Positions 12,596-31,731 are shown, counted from the stretch's first letter. The stretch: DNA of 64,000 bases from Gavia stellata (GCF_030936135.1 NC_082603.1:13856880-13920879), one strand, 5' to 3'. Notes: generated from the letters alone by a model not told the origin. A program made the numbers and translations.

Positions 12596-15149
12596 TTAAG
12601 TGATATATATACCCTAAAATACACACTCGAAGGCATTGCTTTCCTGCCCATGGTAACAACACCTATGTTTTAATATTTAGGTTTGGCAGGTCACGGTACT
12701 GCCTGGCTTCAGAGGCCAAAGGATAGCAGATCCAGTCTTTAGCTTTAAAGAGTTTCAGCCCTCCCACATTTTCAAACGCAGAACAGGGATGACTACTTAA
12801 TAACGCATGTGAAATAAATATAGATGTTGACTGACTGACATCAGCAGCTGTTGCAGGGGCAGTTACTCACGTAAGGTTAAGCTGGTAAGGCCCAATGCAC
12901 AGGACCGGTGGAGCTGTTTCCGACCGGAGTGCGCGGTGGGCAGCAGACGGTGAAAGACCAGCCACCACATCCAAAGCAGGGGGAGGCAGAAATCATAGAT
13001 TTTTTTTTTTCAGGTAATGCTTTAATAGTCAGTTTTCCTCTTAAGTTTTCTAGAGACTGGAGCCACGGCCAAGTGACAAAGAGGAGGTAGTTCCTGGTGT
13101 GCGAGGTCCACGCGTACTCAAGGTCTGTCACGGCAGCAGGGGTTTCCCCAGGGCTCAGCCTGTCCTCAGCCTCTTGCCAAGTCAGTGTAGTTAACTGCTC
13201 AGCCGGATAATACTGGGGAAAAAAGGCCTATGATATTTAATATATACTTGATGCAATTTTTTCTCCATACGGAATGGCTTGTTTGAATATATCAGGTATT
13301 CAAATAGATGACATTAGCATACTACCTCTGAACAAAGCACTTTCCTCTGCACCAAGGTTGTCCAGGTAATGGTAAAAAGTAATTTTGAAAGTTGATATTA
13401 AGTATAATTGAAAGCATTCAGGGCACAACTGCAAAGCTCTTGAAGCTGTTGTAAACCATGCAAAACCACTTCCTTGGTGACAGTTTGTTGAGCATAAAAA
13501 TGGAATTTGAAAGGCCTAAGCTATTTATTTCAATTCAGTGAGATACTCAGCAAAGCTTACAATTCTGTTACATTCCGCAGAAATGCAGTGTCTCCTGAAC
13601 ATACAGATGATGCCATCTACGTTATAAATTTAGATACAACTCTGCCTTTGTGTATATGTGTGTGTATATACAATATATACACATCAGTAGCTAGAGTAAG
13701 AATATATCTATGTTGCATAATTTAAATACTTTCAAAATTAGAGAGCAGCAGAACTGTGGTTTTATACACTCTCTATCTCTGGTTTAGTGCATATTGTTTC
13801 TAAAGTAAATAGCAGCATGGCTTAAAATAGCAAAATTGTGACCATGACCTCAGTGGCAGTATGGATGGCTTCTCTAGAATCTCTGGATATTTGTTTTAGA
13901 AAATTTGTTCATTCCCACATATTAAAAGTTTGGGAATTCCTCAGGTTTGCTGATACAAGCATTTGTGGAGCTGTGTGGTATGGCTCCAAGCTAAAAACAA
14001 GCAAAAGATGTCATGAATATAAAGAGTATATTTTTTTCTCTTTTTATATATTGTAGCACTGAGAAAAATCAGTTCACATTTGAGATACTTTAGATTGGAA
14101 ATCCTATGCAGATTTAATTTCATGTAATCACTGTCATTATAGCAATAATTAAACATAATTGTGAACAAAAGAGTTTTCTATGACACAAGGAATTTTTTTT
14201 TTTTGATGGCTTGTTTTTTTGAGAGCAGAATGCCTATTATTTTTCAAGAATGATAGAAAAATGCATGGAACCATAGACTGAAGAGGTGTTGCCAAGACGT
14301 TCTACAGCAGTATGTTCCTAAAACTCCAAAGTAATTTTGATTAGTAACAGCACAAATGTTTTTTGAACAGCTGAACAATATTATTGTGAGTCTGCAAATA
14401 CTAGTTAGCTGCCACTTTGCTCACTAAATGAGTAGTGTTTCCTAGGAATTTCTTAGGGTCAAAATTCTTCACCTAGCTCATTTATAAAACATAATTGTAA
14501 AATAATAGATTTATTAAATATCCATTTTCTGGTGGGCGAAGATGCCAATAAAATATCTTTATTTTCAATCAGAAGGCAGCTTTTCAATAACAGAAGAATT
14601 GAGCTGTAGATTTACTTGAAATTTTTTCATTAGATCTGCTCTAAATCTGGCTTGAAAATACACACTTTATTGCACAACAGTTAAAGCATAAAAAGGTATG
14701 TTTGAAGCATTGTTAAGAACGTGGGAACAAGAACATGAGGTTATATATATAGTTAACCAACTAGTCAAAAAGCAATAAAGTCATGAGAACAGACCATTGT
14801 GACAAGATAACTGTCTCATTCTCATAAGATTAATTTCTTGACATTGAGTTGATGTTTATTTCTTATTGCTGTCGTTGGCGTTTAGATTGCAGCTTTATCC
14901 ATCACTGTGATCAACTTACTGAACATTTATTCCCTAAAAATAAATCACATTTTGTTGAAATGGATATGGCTAACAACTTGTCATTGAGGATGTAGACTAT
15001 TCTGCGTTATTTATCATTCCATTTTAAAATAGGGTACACACACAGTTGAAAACCTTTCTAACAAATATCTTCTCTTCCACATATTCCATGAGAGCAGTGG
15101 ATTCCGTATAAGGAAAAGTAATACAATAACATTAATGTTATCTTACACT

Positions 15150-15189
15150 CCTGATTCTCAACAATTTTCAAAAGGAAATGAGAATCAGG
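15150..15189. repeat. Inverted repeat, 11-bp perfect arms
   Basis: CCTGATTCTCA at 15,150-15,160 is the exact reverse complement of TGAGAATCAGG at 15,179-15,189, with an 18-nt loop. A hairpin of this size is expected about once in a window of this length by chance, so I attach no function to it. Confidence 0.6.
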
Positions 15190-16924
15190 CCTCCAACATT
15201 GTTCTCAGGTATACAGTCTAGGCATGACTCAGACTGTCTATTTTAAGTGCCCCTAACAGATGTCACAGCACCTAAACAAACAGTAGATGACATTCGACAA
15301 AAAGGCTTAGGTGGTCCAGAAAGCCACAGACTGAGCATAGCTACAACTTAGCCACCAAGATGGACCGAAAACAGACTGGTTTGTGTTCCTGTCTTCTATC
15401 TTGAGCTTAGATTCATTCAATCTGAGGTCCTCTTCTGAATGCAGGATATACCAGCAGAGTTGCTATGTGCCTTTGGTACTTGAGATGAGTGATTAGAGGA
15501 CCCATCAAGGAAGTTTCTGTGTGTGTGTGTATGTGTGTATCTGTTGGGGTGTGGGGGGTTAGCCCTGTCTAAGTCTTATTTCAGACTTGGAGGGGTGTCA
15601 GTGCTCTGCTCTTGTATTTTAAGACATTGCTCTACTAGGCTACAGGTTATTTGGGAGGGGCAGGAAATGTGTCCTTTATCTCTTGTTGAAACTGTGCCGC
15701 TGACTGTCCGAAGTTCAGCGGCAGAGAAGAGAGACTAAGCAAGAGTAAGACTGTCTGCCTAAATGAGCTAAAGAGCAGTTTCCTTTAAGAGGAGGAATGC
15801 CAGGACTCTGGCTTCCCATGGGGCATTCCCTTGTAAATACTTTTTGGCCTAGTGTTTCCTTCTGGGAAGAGATGTGTGGCTCTCACTTTCACGTTCAGGA
15901 GCAGGTAATAATTTTCTGGGCCTTAGTGAGCTGTTCTAAGGCTTTCATGACACTGCCCTAATTCCTTCCTGAGTCTGTCCTGACCAAGTCTTTAATTTGG
16001 CAGGCTGAAGACCAGGCAGGTCCAGGCTGTTTATGCTTCAGTTACCCTTCTGTAACACAAAACCTTCCCAAACACAAGTTGCTGTGATGATACATTCGTT
16101 CAAATTTTTCAGATATTTATGTATTAGGAGGAGAAGGAAGGGATGAGACATAAATACAAAAATAAATAGAATTGGTCTCATTCCACTCTCAGCCTTAAAC
16201 TGAACTCAGTTTAGGACAAGTATTACTTTAATTGAAGTAGTTATTTCATTCCGTATGTGACTGCCTTGTAATCAGACACCAAACAGACCTGTCAGCTCTC
16301 ATGCTTTCTTTATGAGACTCTTCCACATGGGCTCCATCTGCTATTCCCCAACCACAGCACCAGCATTATAAGCACTTGCAAAGTAACTCCCTGGCTCCAG
16401 GCTGCACACCAGAATGAGCCATGATGCTGCGTAGTGCTACAGTAGTGGTGTTGCTCCTGCTGCGAGACCTGAACTCAAAAGCATCCTGCAGTATAGTCTA
16501 TGGCTCCTGACTCTAGTCTCATGATACCATAGCTTCATCATCAGATCCTTAAGAAGTGTCCACCATCAGAGTATACAGAAGGCGAGAAAAATCATTCTTA
16601 TTTCCAACATTTGAAGGGAAATATGCATAAACCAAAAAGATTACGATATCTGATCATTCTGGTCTTAGTGCTGTTTTTTGGTGTGGGTTTTTTTTTCCAT
16701 ACTGATATCTACTTGATCTCAATGAAAATTCTGGATGCACAAGAAGTATGAGACTGGGCCATTGATTATCCCAGAAATAAAACCTTATTTGCTAATTTGT
16801 ATCCCTAAACAGTTATGGCAGAAATTGGACATAATGGGATCTATAAATATTTCAGATAATTTCCAGCTAAGTGCCTAAGGGATGTCCTGCAGGCATAAGG
16901 AATGAAAAAATATATGTATATGTA

Positions 16925-16961
16925 GATGTGTGTGTGTGTGTAGGTCTGTGTATGGATAGAG

Positions 16962-16992
<31 letters not shown>
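16925..16992. repeat. TG microsatellite followed by a complementary CA microsatellite
   Basis: A (TG)7 run at about 16,928-16,941 is followed after about 20 nt by a longer run of CA units at about 16,961-16,988. The two are reverse complements, so a single strand can fold back. Both runs also have Z-DNA-forming alternation. Confidence 0.85.
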
Positions 16993-16993
<1 letters not shown>

Positions 16994-19900
16994 TTATGTG
17001 CTACTTGATTTTACATTAGTCAGACCACTTGCTTCCTAATTTTTTCAGGGCAGACAAATACATTGAAAGGAGGTTATACCTGCAATGATTGTAGGTTAAC
17101 TAACAAAATTCGTAAGTGTATGAGTATCAGATCATGTGAGGCCAAAAATCTACTGAATCATGCATGATCAGAAAAATTCTATTACTAGATTTTTGTGTCT
17201 ACCTACATAAAAGTGAGGAAGGGGAAAATGAAAGTGGCTTTCATTTTGTGACAATGGACTTAATTCTAATTAATCTACACACCATTGATATACACTGACA
17301 TTCAGCATACACAGTTTCTTGGCTACTAGTAGGAAATACTATCAGGGTAAAGACAAGGCATTATTTAAAGTGATTAAAGAGTAATGAACTATAATATAAA
17401 AATGTAAATTTTAGCTTATTGATAAAAAGAAATCTGCCCATAAAGTCCATTAGGCAATAGAGTAGCTTTTCAAAAGAAGTCACTGATGCATCAGCAAAGC
17501 TAGGTTCAAAGTAGACCAGATAAAACACTTAAGAGATAAGTGGAGAGGATCATCTTGTAATTATAGTGCAACTGAAATGGCCCCAATGGTCTTATCCAAC
17601 TTTCTGATCTCTAAGTGTGGGATAAACAGAACACGGCATTTGAGTGTGAAGATTGAATGAACAGAAAGCCACCTGTGCCATTAGAAGATGAATACTTTTC
17701 AAAAGTCAGCAGACATGGAAAGAGCACTTGTATTGCATTCACAACAAATGGGAAGATAGTAGTAGTAATTCAGGGCTGGATTACATGATGTTTCCTTCTT
17801 TTAGAAAAACACAGCCCTCCACAATGAAGTTACGTCACTTCTTCAGTTTGTCAGCTTTGTAAATAAGCTGCAGACTTGTTGAGACAAACATTCTCCGATC
17901 TCATGTGAGGTGAGAAAATTACTTGACTGGTTGTACAGTGAGTTTATGATACTCCCACAGTGCCACAAGGGAATAGCAGCAGAGCCAATACATGGCTTTC
18001 CTCATGAAGAGGGGTAAAAGGCATTTTCCAACAATGTAGAAAATCAGGAAAGTGATTTTTATTGCAGCTATTTTGACTTCTGTTTTTGCATATGTGGGGA
18101 CTTCCTATGCAGAACTGCCATGTTCACTTCCCTTGGCAAGCAACAGAGTACTTATCTAGAGGCCACAACTTAATTTATGATATCAAGGCTGGCGATGAAT
18201 GTGGCAGCTATTATATGTAAAAGATGGCTAATTTAAAAAAAAAATCTGTAGAAGCAGATACTGAAATGGATTCCAAAGAAAAGGAGAAAACTAGATCTAA
18301 ATCCACTGCTCAAATTTTTCTGCCATATTTCCTTCTGTCTTGTATTATCTGAGATCGCCTATCAAGAGGTTTTAACATCCCATTCACCTTACACAGCATA
18401 CAATCCTGACACCAAAATGTGGCAGGCTGTTTGTCAACACAAGGTCATTACTTTTATTTTCATAGAGTAAATAGAGAATTTTCTACAGGTTACAGCATGT
18501 TAAAGTTCTATCTATCACAGCTGTTCTAAGATATAATTTCCTAGTTAAAGTATGAAAATCCTATCTACAATACATAAACACGGTGCTTGCTGATCCACTT
18601 GCTTTAGTCCTATCTTTTGGTTGTTTCAATCATCTGCAATTCCTACCCATGGATACACAGTGTGGTGCTCTAGACAAGTCATCCAGAAAGAGTTTGCCTA
18701 TTCTCTGTGTTCTATCTTGTTATCTATCATTTGTGTTTATTCATTTTGTCAATATCATATTGGTCAACATTGGTATTCTTTCTAGCTTGGCACCTATCTA
18801 ATTGTTCTGCCATGCTGCCTGTCCACCACTGACTACTCGGTCCTGTCTCTGTCATCACTGTGCGTATCAGCTGTCCATCATTAACTGCACTGTCTAGTAA
18901 AGGGTAGATTCAAGTATTATTTGTACGAAGGCAGAAATGTGCACAGAACCAGGATGGAGAAAGCTAATTTTTTTCCCTTATGTGTTATTAGCCTTTATTG
19001 CCTTAGTTACTGCTATACTCCAGTATCTGTCCTGATAGGGTTCAGAGGAACTTGTTTGAATTGCAGTGAGATTAGTTCATGGAAATCCACATTCACTCTA
19101 TGCCAGTTTAGCCATCCTAGGGTCTATCTCAACAGGAAGGTTCTGATGTGTTATTGATCCCGCTGTTACCTTACTGCAGCTTCAAAGTAAGATATTGTCC
19201 TGCCATTTTCTACCAGACTATGCAAATTATATATGTTTAAATACAATCAAAATGGTGGTTACAAATGCTGAAAGGCAGGAGAGTAAAAGACAAATGTAAA
19301 CATATTCAGATGTCCGTAGAGAGGTGTGGATATATGTTTGTGAAGCTACCAGAATTTCCAAGAAACTTCCATTTAGGAAAATGCTATTCTTGCAATTGTT
19401 TTGCTTTGTGGGAAACATTAGCAGGTCCACAGACCAATGCTGCTGCTGCATCTGTTGTGCTTTTAACAGTGGGCTCTGACCCCAAGACTTCTTAACAAAT
19501 GCTTTTCTTTCTAACTAAGGCTATACAAGAGGCTTTTTATGCTCACTTTGGTTTTAGTGGCAGAAAAGAAGACACAGAAAAAAACAAGAAGAAAACAACT
19601 GAAAAAAAAAGCCAAAATTACTCTTTTTGCACTGGTGTTAATCTCCCAACTCAATGTTTTTTTTCTTCTTCTTTTTGTTGTTGCTAAACATTATGACTGG
19701 TGAGATGCAACTTGACCTAAATTCAGTCAATGGATATTCTGCAAGTGAAAGTTTTTATCCTATGAGCTCAGGCAGCAATTATTTGAGCTTAGTCATGACA
19801 ATTCCCAAGACACAGATATGCTTACAAAATCTTAAAGACAGAAGACTGTGGACAATAATGGTGTAACAAACAGTTCATTTTAAATACAGACAAATTCCAA

Positions 19901-21520
19901 TACTTAAAATATACCATGAGGTCTGTAAGATAATGAATCAAAATTTTAGTGACTGCCGCCCACTCACACATTATAATAGAACAGCTCAGGAATAATACCA
20001 ATGTAAATTAGGCCAATATCTGAGTGTTCAGTATTGTAAACATAATGAGTTCCCTGTAGTCATCTTGCCCAAATTCTAAAGGTTAACTTTCTTCAAGGGT
20101 CTTCTGACTGACTTCATGCTCCACAGAGTATTCAGAACATTGCAGAAATTAGCATCCACAGTTATTACTATTTGTCAACCACAAGCACACAGAAATTGCT
20201 AAGCTTCCCTTGCAAAGGCTTTCTTCACAACTGGAATGAAAAATAAAATATGATGGTAGTGGTGTATATTTACCATGACATCACCCTTCCTTTTTTTCAG
20301 GGCGGGAGGAGGGCGAGAAAAAAAAGTCCTTGGAATAATAAGGAAGTATAATGCAGGTAGTTAAGCTGGCTACTTCTCAGTAATGAGGAAAATGAAATCT
20401 AATTCTTAGTTTAGGACCAAGGAAGACAATGGAGTTTCATTCTCTGGCAAATGTTTGGTGTTTCCATTTTCAGCTCACAAGTGCCACACAATTTCTCACG
20501 CTTCACTGCTCTCCTACAGGGTGTAAGTCGTTTTCTTAACCGTACATTAAATGCTCTGGTTATTTATCCCAGAGTACTTGGTGTGCCAACTGGGTGAAAA
20601 CCCAAGCACTTTCACTTTGACTCTAGTAACTGGAGTTAATTCACCACTATCATCTCAGTGTCACTGGAATATTTATGACCAAGACCTTTGTACTAAATGT
20701 CATCTGAAAGGCAAAATATTTAGTAGCATTACTTCTACTAGCATTCTTTCTTACCACCATTCTGTTTTAACATTAAGGCTAAGTGAAAATTGCCATGGCA
20801 TGAAAACATATCTGTATATTGTTCAGAGTACATTGTGCACTGAGACAAATAAACTAAGACTGTTAAAAACACAGATTGCAGATAAAGGAACCAAACACAC
20901 GATCAGCGATTAAAAAGTTAGTGTTATATGTGTTGCGTTTTTCATTTGTTTCCCTTTAAAACAAAATGAAAACTTGAATAAAATTGTCACAGACAATAGA
21001 CTGCTAGCTTCCCTTTAAAAAATTCTTTCTTCTGCTAGAAAAATAACAGTGATTCAGGGAAATAATAAGCTGACACAGAGGCATGCAGAGCTGAATAAAA
21101 ATTTCCAATTTTGCTGTTGCATTGAGCTGGGAAAATAAATTTCCATGAGTAATTCAGTAAACTTAACCTTTTGGTCCATTCATAGACAATCCACTAGAAG
21201 TTCATGATTTTTCTAAATACACTGTTTATTTCACCTTATCTGACAAATACATAATTTTAACTCTGTGGATTAAAACCACTAAAAGGACAAATCATCTTGT
21301 GATGCATCAGACCCATCATTTCTCTTTTCTGATCAGGTAACTGTGAAAGTGTTTACTGCCTGAATGTGTCTATATATATAAAAAACTAACTTAAGTATTC
21401 ATGAGCAGTTGCACATACAACATAGCCATTCACTTCGCTTTATTGTGCATCACTTCTATTAAATTCTGACCATTATTATGCTGAAAGCTACATATAGAGG
21501 CAGAACTACAGTGAGAAATG

Positions 21521-21677
21521 AAAAAAGAAAAAGAAAAAGAAAAAGAAGAAGAAAAAGAAAAAGAAAAAGAAAAAAGAAAAAGAAAAAAAGAAAAAGAAAG
21601 AAAAAGAAAAAGAAAAAGAAAAAGAAAAAGAAAAAGAAAAAGAAAAAGAAAAAGAAAAAGAACAAAGAAGAAAAAAG
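21521..21677 (+). repeat. AAAAAG-type purine microsatellite, about 157 bp
   Basis: Imperfect tandem units of AAAAAG with a few AAG and AAAAAAG interruptions. The strand is pure A/G over about 140 bases, a mirror-like homopurine tract able to form triplex DNA. The lysine/arginine-only and phenylalanine/leucine-only frames across it are artefacts of the repeat. Confidence 0.97.
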
Positions 21678-24600
21678 TATGAACAAATTTATAAACTTAC
21701 TATGCATTTATAGAATCAGAGATTAATTTAGACTGAGACAACTATTTCTCCAGTTTATCAACTTACTTCCTTAGCTTCTTTAATCTCTTCTCAGTGACTG
21801 CTACTTATGGGCCATAACAGTTATGCTCTGAGAAGGCATCCTCATATGTTGCATAGCAAATCAGCTCCAAATATCTTTCTTTTAAAACTTAGAAGTTGGA
21901 GCAAAATAAATTCAGCTACAAAGCTAATGATTTTATTGTGACTTACAGAAGATAAAAGACATCATCAGAAAACTCTTATTGCCTGGAGTCAGTCCCTTAA
22001 AGAAGACTGAGCTTTCACCCTACCAGTATGTTCTGTGATTACAACGATGATTTTTGTGTGCAGAATTCTACTAGATATGGTTAAACCAGCAATAAAAAGT
22101 TTTCCAAGAAATAACTATGTTCAGTGCACAGGGTAACAAATGGAGCCATGAAATATATATTATTTGAAAGGAATAATGTTTGTGTATTTGTATTTTATGG
22201 TATTACTTGCAATATATTTTTGAATGAACAAACAAACTGGCCATCTCCATCTCTGAGATTCTGCCATGGTCAAATGGCTACTTAAACTGAAGACCTCTTG
22301 GTTAAATATAGCAAGTGGCATTTTTTCACTGACTTTTTCTTCAAGAATGCAACATTTCACTTAGTTCGAAGTAGGTGAAACTTTTGACAGGATATATTTT
22401 TCCAAGAGTTATTAATTGTCTTGCTTTCGGGTGAATAGATATGGAGAAGGTTAATAAAATGCCACACCATGCTTTTAACAGGCCTTTTAGTCAGTCTCAT
22501 TTTGACAGGTAGTTAAGGCTACTAAGATGCTGTCTGCTGGTTTTATTCGTTTTGCATTTCTCAGTTACAAAAAAAGAATAGGAAACATGCTTTTAAGTTT
22601 TTTTAAGTACATGGGTATAAACATGCCATAGTAGTCAAATAGAGCAAGGTGAAATATTATACCACATTTTCTTTGAGCTACATCATTGTCTTTGAGCCAC
22701 TTGGAATACTCAGCTTTGCTTTCCTTTGTCATCAGGTAAAATATTGGATTTGACGCTGGTTAATTAAAACTGACCTTATTGAGAACATATTTAGACAATA
22801 TTCACAGAAAGCTACACAGGTAGTTCAGAAAAGCTGCACAGCTCAGTAGTGAATTATTTTTCCCTGTTCTAAAGGAAATGCTTGCAGATGCTGATGTCTT
22901 CAATTTGATTACTGTTGTTTTAGTCTGCATAAGTAAAAAAGCATTATATCATAAATATTCACTGAAAATATAACACTGCTGTGACCAGATCAGGCAACGC
23001 AATAGCTGACAATTTATAACATAATAGGTCATATAGCTCTAGGCTCAACATTTCATGTTAGGTTCTAAGCTGACTGAGGAACTTTTCTTCTGTGAGAACA
23101 TTTCTATACTTTACTTTCCTCACATAATCTATTGATAACATTAAAGATGTCCAATTTATAACTTTTACCCAGATAGCTTATCCACTAGTAAAACACCGTG
23201 TTCTGCTTAATTCAGCACAGTGTGCTTTGTTTACACATATTCGGAGAATACATGGCCTAAACTAATGGACAGGACAAGAAAATGACATTTATTGCTATGC
23301 TTCATTTTTTTGTTCTTTTTCTGTGTTTGTTTTAATTGTCAGAAGTTTAAGTGAACAATAAGCGTTCTATACTTCCAAAACTGACAACATTCCATTGCCT
23401 TTCCCACCCCACTACAATTAAAACACCTCATCACAATATTTATTTAGAATACAAAGGACATTTCTTTCTTTATCACCCAATTAATCACAGGTACAATCAA
23501 TTAAATGAGAAAAATAAATTATTCCCCATTGATTTTGCTAGTGTTAACTATTCAGGATCTAACACCAGACCCAAAACTTCCTTAGTGTAGAAATGACAGA
23601 AGTTAAGATGGTCAACTAGAGGACCGTAATAAAGTTTACAACAAGAATTGGTAAAGTCTTAAACTTCCTCTGTAAAACCATTTAACAACTGTCCCTAAAA
23701 TGTTCTCTAAGGGATATCATTGCCAATAATGGATATTTATAGACCATCTGGGTGAAATAAGTCAAGGAATTTTTCTCATACCCACACTGCAAATTAATTA
23801 TCTCTTCATTGATCTTCCTTCTGTTCCAGTCTACTTCCCTTAAATGCCTCCATATGTTGTATGGCATAAACCAAACCATGCTTAAACAACACGTTGATAT
23901 ATACAAAGTTCTACTTAGTTTGAATTATGGTACCTGTGAAATGTATTTATTCCAAATCATACCGTTATAGGCTTAATATTGCTTTAAGAAGGTAGTTACA
24001 GGACAGCAGTTAGAGTCTCATTCCACTCTTGCTCCAGCATAGTATAAAGAAGATATCCATCTTGTTCTTTATTTAAAGGTTTTTCTTAACGCTCACCATT
24101 GGTAGCTAAGTTACTTTAACATTTGGTACACCATAAATGCAAAAGCTTCCATAAAATCATTATTGCTTTAGGGGATTGTTTTCTACATTATCCAAGAGGA
24201 CAGAATATTTCTATAAAAAATCAAATTTTTCAAACAGTGGAGATGATGAAAATGCCCCTCATATGAGCTGCAACATTTTATATGGGTTTCCTATCTCTCA
24301 AACTAAACAAATATGAAGAGCATTCCTTCCTCATGGCTGCCTGAATCGAACACAGTTCCTCTGAGCTTTCCAAAGAAGAGAGTGTACCTGGAAAACTTAA
24401 AACTTGGAGTGAAAATAAAAACCAACTGTAATTCAAACCATTATGTTCTTTTAAATCTCAGAATTTCTAGGGTTTGAGACATTATTTCGGAAGGCTTGAC
24501 AGTGGCAATATTGCAACAAAAATTTAGAATATTAGCTTACAACAGGTTTTGACATTACTCAATTAAACTCACTGATTGGCCAATGAAAGTGAGCTCTACT

Positions 24601-24926
24601 TTGCAACAGAAAATGAAATATTGAATAATGCCCACAAAATTCTAAAATCTTACACTTCAGCAAATCTGTTAGACATCCTGTTGTGCACCAGCAAATAGCT
24701 TACTTTAAACTTGATAAATTTCATAACAGGATTTCAAATTTTAATTCATTACTGGAGTACAAAATTAAGGCCTTAGTGACATCACTTTAAACATAGAACA
24801 GTAGCAATAGAAATCATAAAAATAATAATAAAAATTTCCTAGTGCTAATAACTCTTGGAAAAACTTAAAGATCAGCGGTAAAGTTGACTGCAACTCTGGG
24901 TTTCATGACTCCTCTGAAAGACAAGG
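21678..24926. other. AT-rich stretch with no supported gene
   Basis: No exon chain, transposable element or RNA gene is visible. The stretch ends abruptly at 24,927, where sequence shared with the 3' flank of the other amylase gene begins. Confidence 0.6.
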
Positions 24927-25509
24927 GAGCAAGGGTGACAGACGGTCGGTCCAGCCTCTGGGCCAGAGACACCACCTGGCCCCTTCCTCCCCACCGTGAC
25001 TGCCTGGCCAGACACTCCAAGCCCTTGGGCACACCGAGAGCCAATATCCGCCCCCAACACCCATGCGCTCACTCTCTCCTGCCACAAAAGGGAAACAGCC
25101 CTTAAAAGTACACCTGGACCTCAAAAATAATAAATCCCAACGTTCCTCTTCCATTTGCCCCTCCAGACTGGGTCACAATGAGTATTTTTGGCCAAGTAGA
25201 CATTCTGACTTAAAGCAAAGGCTGCACTCTCACATTTACCGCTGCATTTTCTCACAACTGACAATGAAATTGGGAGAGACACCAAGTCTGTACTCCATCT
25301 GCGTAATTCTCTGAGATAGGACAGAATAAGCAAGCCTAATGCATCACAGAGACAAGAATATGCTGTGCTTCAGCCACTCTCACGAGGTCTAAGTGATGCT
25401 TGGATATACAGCTCACTTCTCAGACACCTTTGGAACAGCCACAGTGAACATTCATTTGAAGCGAGCCATTGGGACTAACGATGGAAGATCTGTTTTTTGA
25501 TTCGTACAG

Positions 25510-26123
25510 TGTGTTGGTTTTGGCTGGGATAGAGTTAATTTTCTTCATAGCAGCTAGTATGGGGCTGTGTTTTGGATTTGTGCTGGAAACAGGGTTGACA
25601 ATATATGAATATTTTATTTATTGCTGAGCAGTGCTTACTGCTACTCCTTAGTCAAGGCCTTTTCTGCTTCTCACACCACCCCATGACTGAGTAGGCTGGG
25701 GGTGCACAAGAAGTTGGGAGGGGACACAGTCGGGACAGCTGAGCCCAATTGACCAAAGGGATATTCCACACCATATGATGTCATGCTCAGCAATAAAACT
25801 AGGGGGGAGGTTGGCACGGGGGGCTGCGGCTTGGGGACTGGCTGGGCATCAGTCTGTTGGTGGTAAGCGATTGCTTTCATACGGATCACTTGTCTTTCTT
25901 GGGTTTTATTTATCTCTCTTTGTTATTTTTCTTTTCATTACAATTCATTAGTCTTATTAAAATTATTATTTGATGTTATTTCAATTATTAAACTGTTCTT
26001 ATCTCAACCCACAAGTTTTCTCACTTTTACCCTTCCAATTCTCTTCCCCCCATTCTGCTGAGGGGGGGCAGTAAGGGAGTGGCTGTTTGGTGCTTAGTTG
26101 CCGGCTGGCGTTAAACCATGACA
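25510..26123 (+). mobile_element. Solo LTR of an avian ERVL-type endogenous retrovirus, 614 bp
   Basis: The element begins TGTTGG-like (TGTGTTGGTTTTGGCTGGGA) and ends CCATGACA, so it has TG...CA termini. It is flanked by the 5-bp direct repeat TACAG at 25,505-25,509 and 26,124-26,128, the target duplication size usual for ERVL elements. Inside are stretches familiar from a common avian LTR family, such as GTGCTTACTGCTACTCC, AAGAAGTTGGGAGGGGACAC and ATTAAACTGTTCTTATCTCA; the ATTAAA may be its poly(A) signal. No internal retroviral genes are present, so it is a recombined solo LTR. It lies about 0.5 kb past the stop codon of amylase copy A. The matching flank of copy B, near 35,465, has a single TACAG and no insert. 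Confidence 0.92.
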
Positions 26124-26532
26124 TACAGACACAAACTGACTGTGAACCAGGCAACCCACTGACTTGACTGATGTCATAGGCTGGAATAATTGATTAGTAT
26201 AGCTCCGCTTCCTCTAATGACCCAGACCTCGGGTCTGGTTTGTTGCAAGACACAGATGAAATGTCTGTGCATGTAGGCACCACCCGTAGCTGACTACCCA
26301 CAATGCGGCTGCTCTGGGATACAGATGTGTGTGTATGCATCGGCCGTGGAAATACTGCATTTTTACTTACCCAGGTGTTGGTTTGGGGATTTTCTCCCGT
26401 ATTTCTGTGATGTGGGAAATGGAGTGCTGCATTGCCTTAAAATCCACCACTGCATTGCCACTGCTTATGACGTGATAAAGTTGCAATCCAATTCATTAAG
26501 AGAAAAAGCATTACTCTTCCATTAGATTGCCA

Positions 26533-26538
26533 TTTATT
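26533..26538 (-). terminator. Poly(A) signal AATAAA of amylase copy A
   Basis: TTTATT on the plus strand is AATAAA on the gene strand, about 100 nt past the stop codon at 26,641-26,643. This gives a short 3' UTR like those of other vertebrate amylases. The same signal is kept in the duplicated flank at 35,888-35,893. Confidence 0.75.
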
Positions 26539-26640
26539 ATTCACTGGATACAGAGAATCACTTATGCTCGAATACCAGGGAATCACATATGGGGGAAACA
26601 GTAATGCACAGACCAAATGGAGAAGGACATTTTTCCCGAG

Positions 26641-31672
<5,032 letters not shown>

Positions 31673-31710
31673 GATGCCTTCAGTATAGGGCTGTAGTCTC
31701 TCCATTGGCA

Positions 31711-31717
31711 ATTTATA
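31711..31717 (-). promoter_or_regulatory. TATA box of amylase copy A
   Basis: TATAAAT on the gene strand, 39 bp upstream of the initiating ATG. Transcription would start some 25-30 bp downstream, leaving a very short leader of about 10-15 nt. Copy B has a matching box at the same distance. Confidence 0.75.
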
Positions 31718-31731
31718 CTCCTCCAAGATGA

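Larger units (their letters stand above)
12596..21520. other. AT-rich stretch with no supported gene
   Basis: Only short open frames without family resemblance are present. Simple TG-rich runs occur at 13,650-13,685 and 15,518-15,540, and a mirrored TG/CA pair at about 16,925-16,992. I see no exon chain, RNA gene or complete transposable element. Confidence 0.6.

Noticed and set aside
21459-21726. Open frames of 82 codons on both strands over the purine tract (all Lys/Arg or all Phe/Leu)
   Set aside because: They are produced by the AAAAAG microsatellite and have no protein character.
24903-25154. Minus-strand frame shared with 34,798-35,115 (contains RCTFKGCFPFVAGESERMG)
   Set aside because: It looks conserved only because the DNA itself was recently duplicated; the two frames differ in their ends and match no family.
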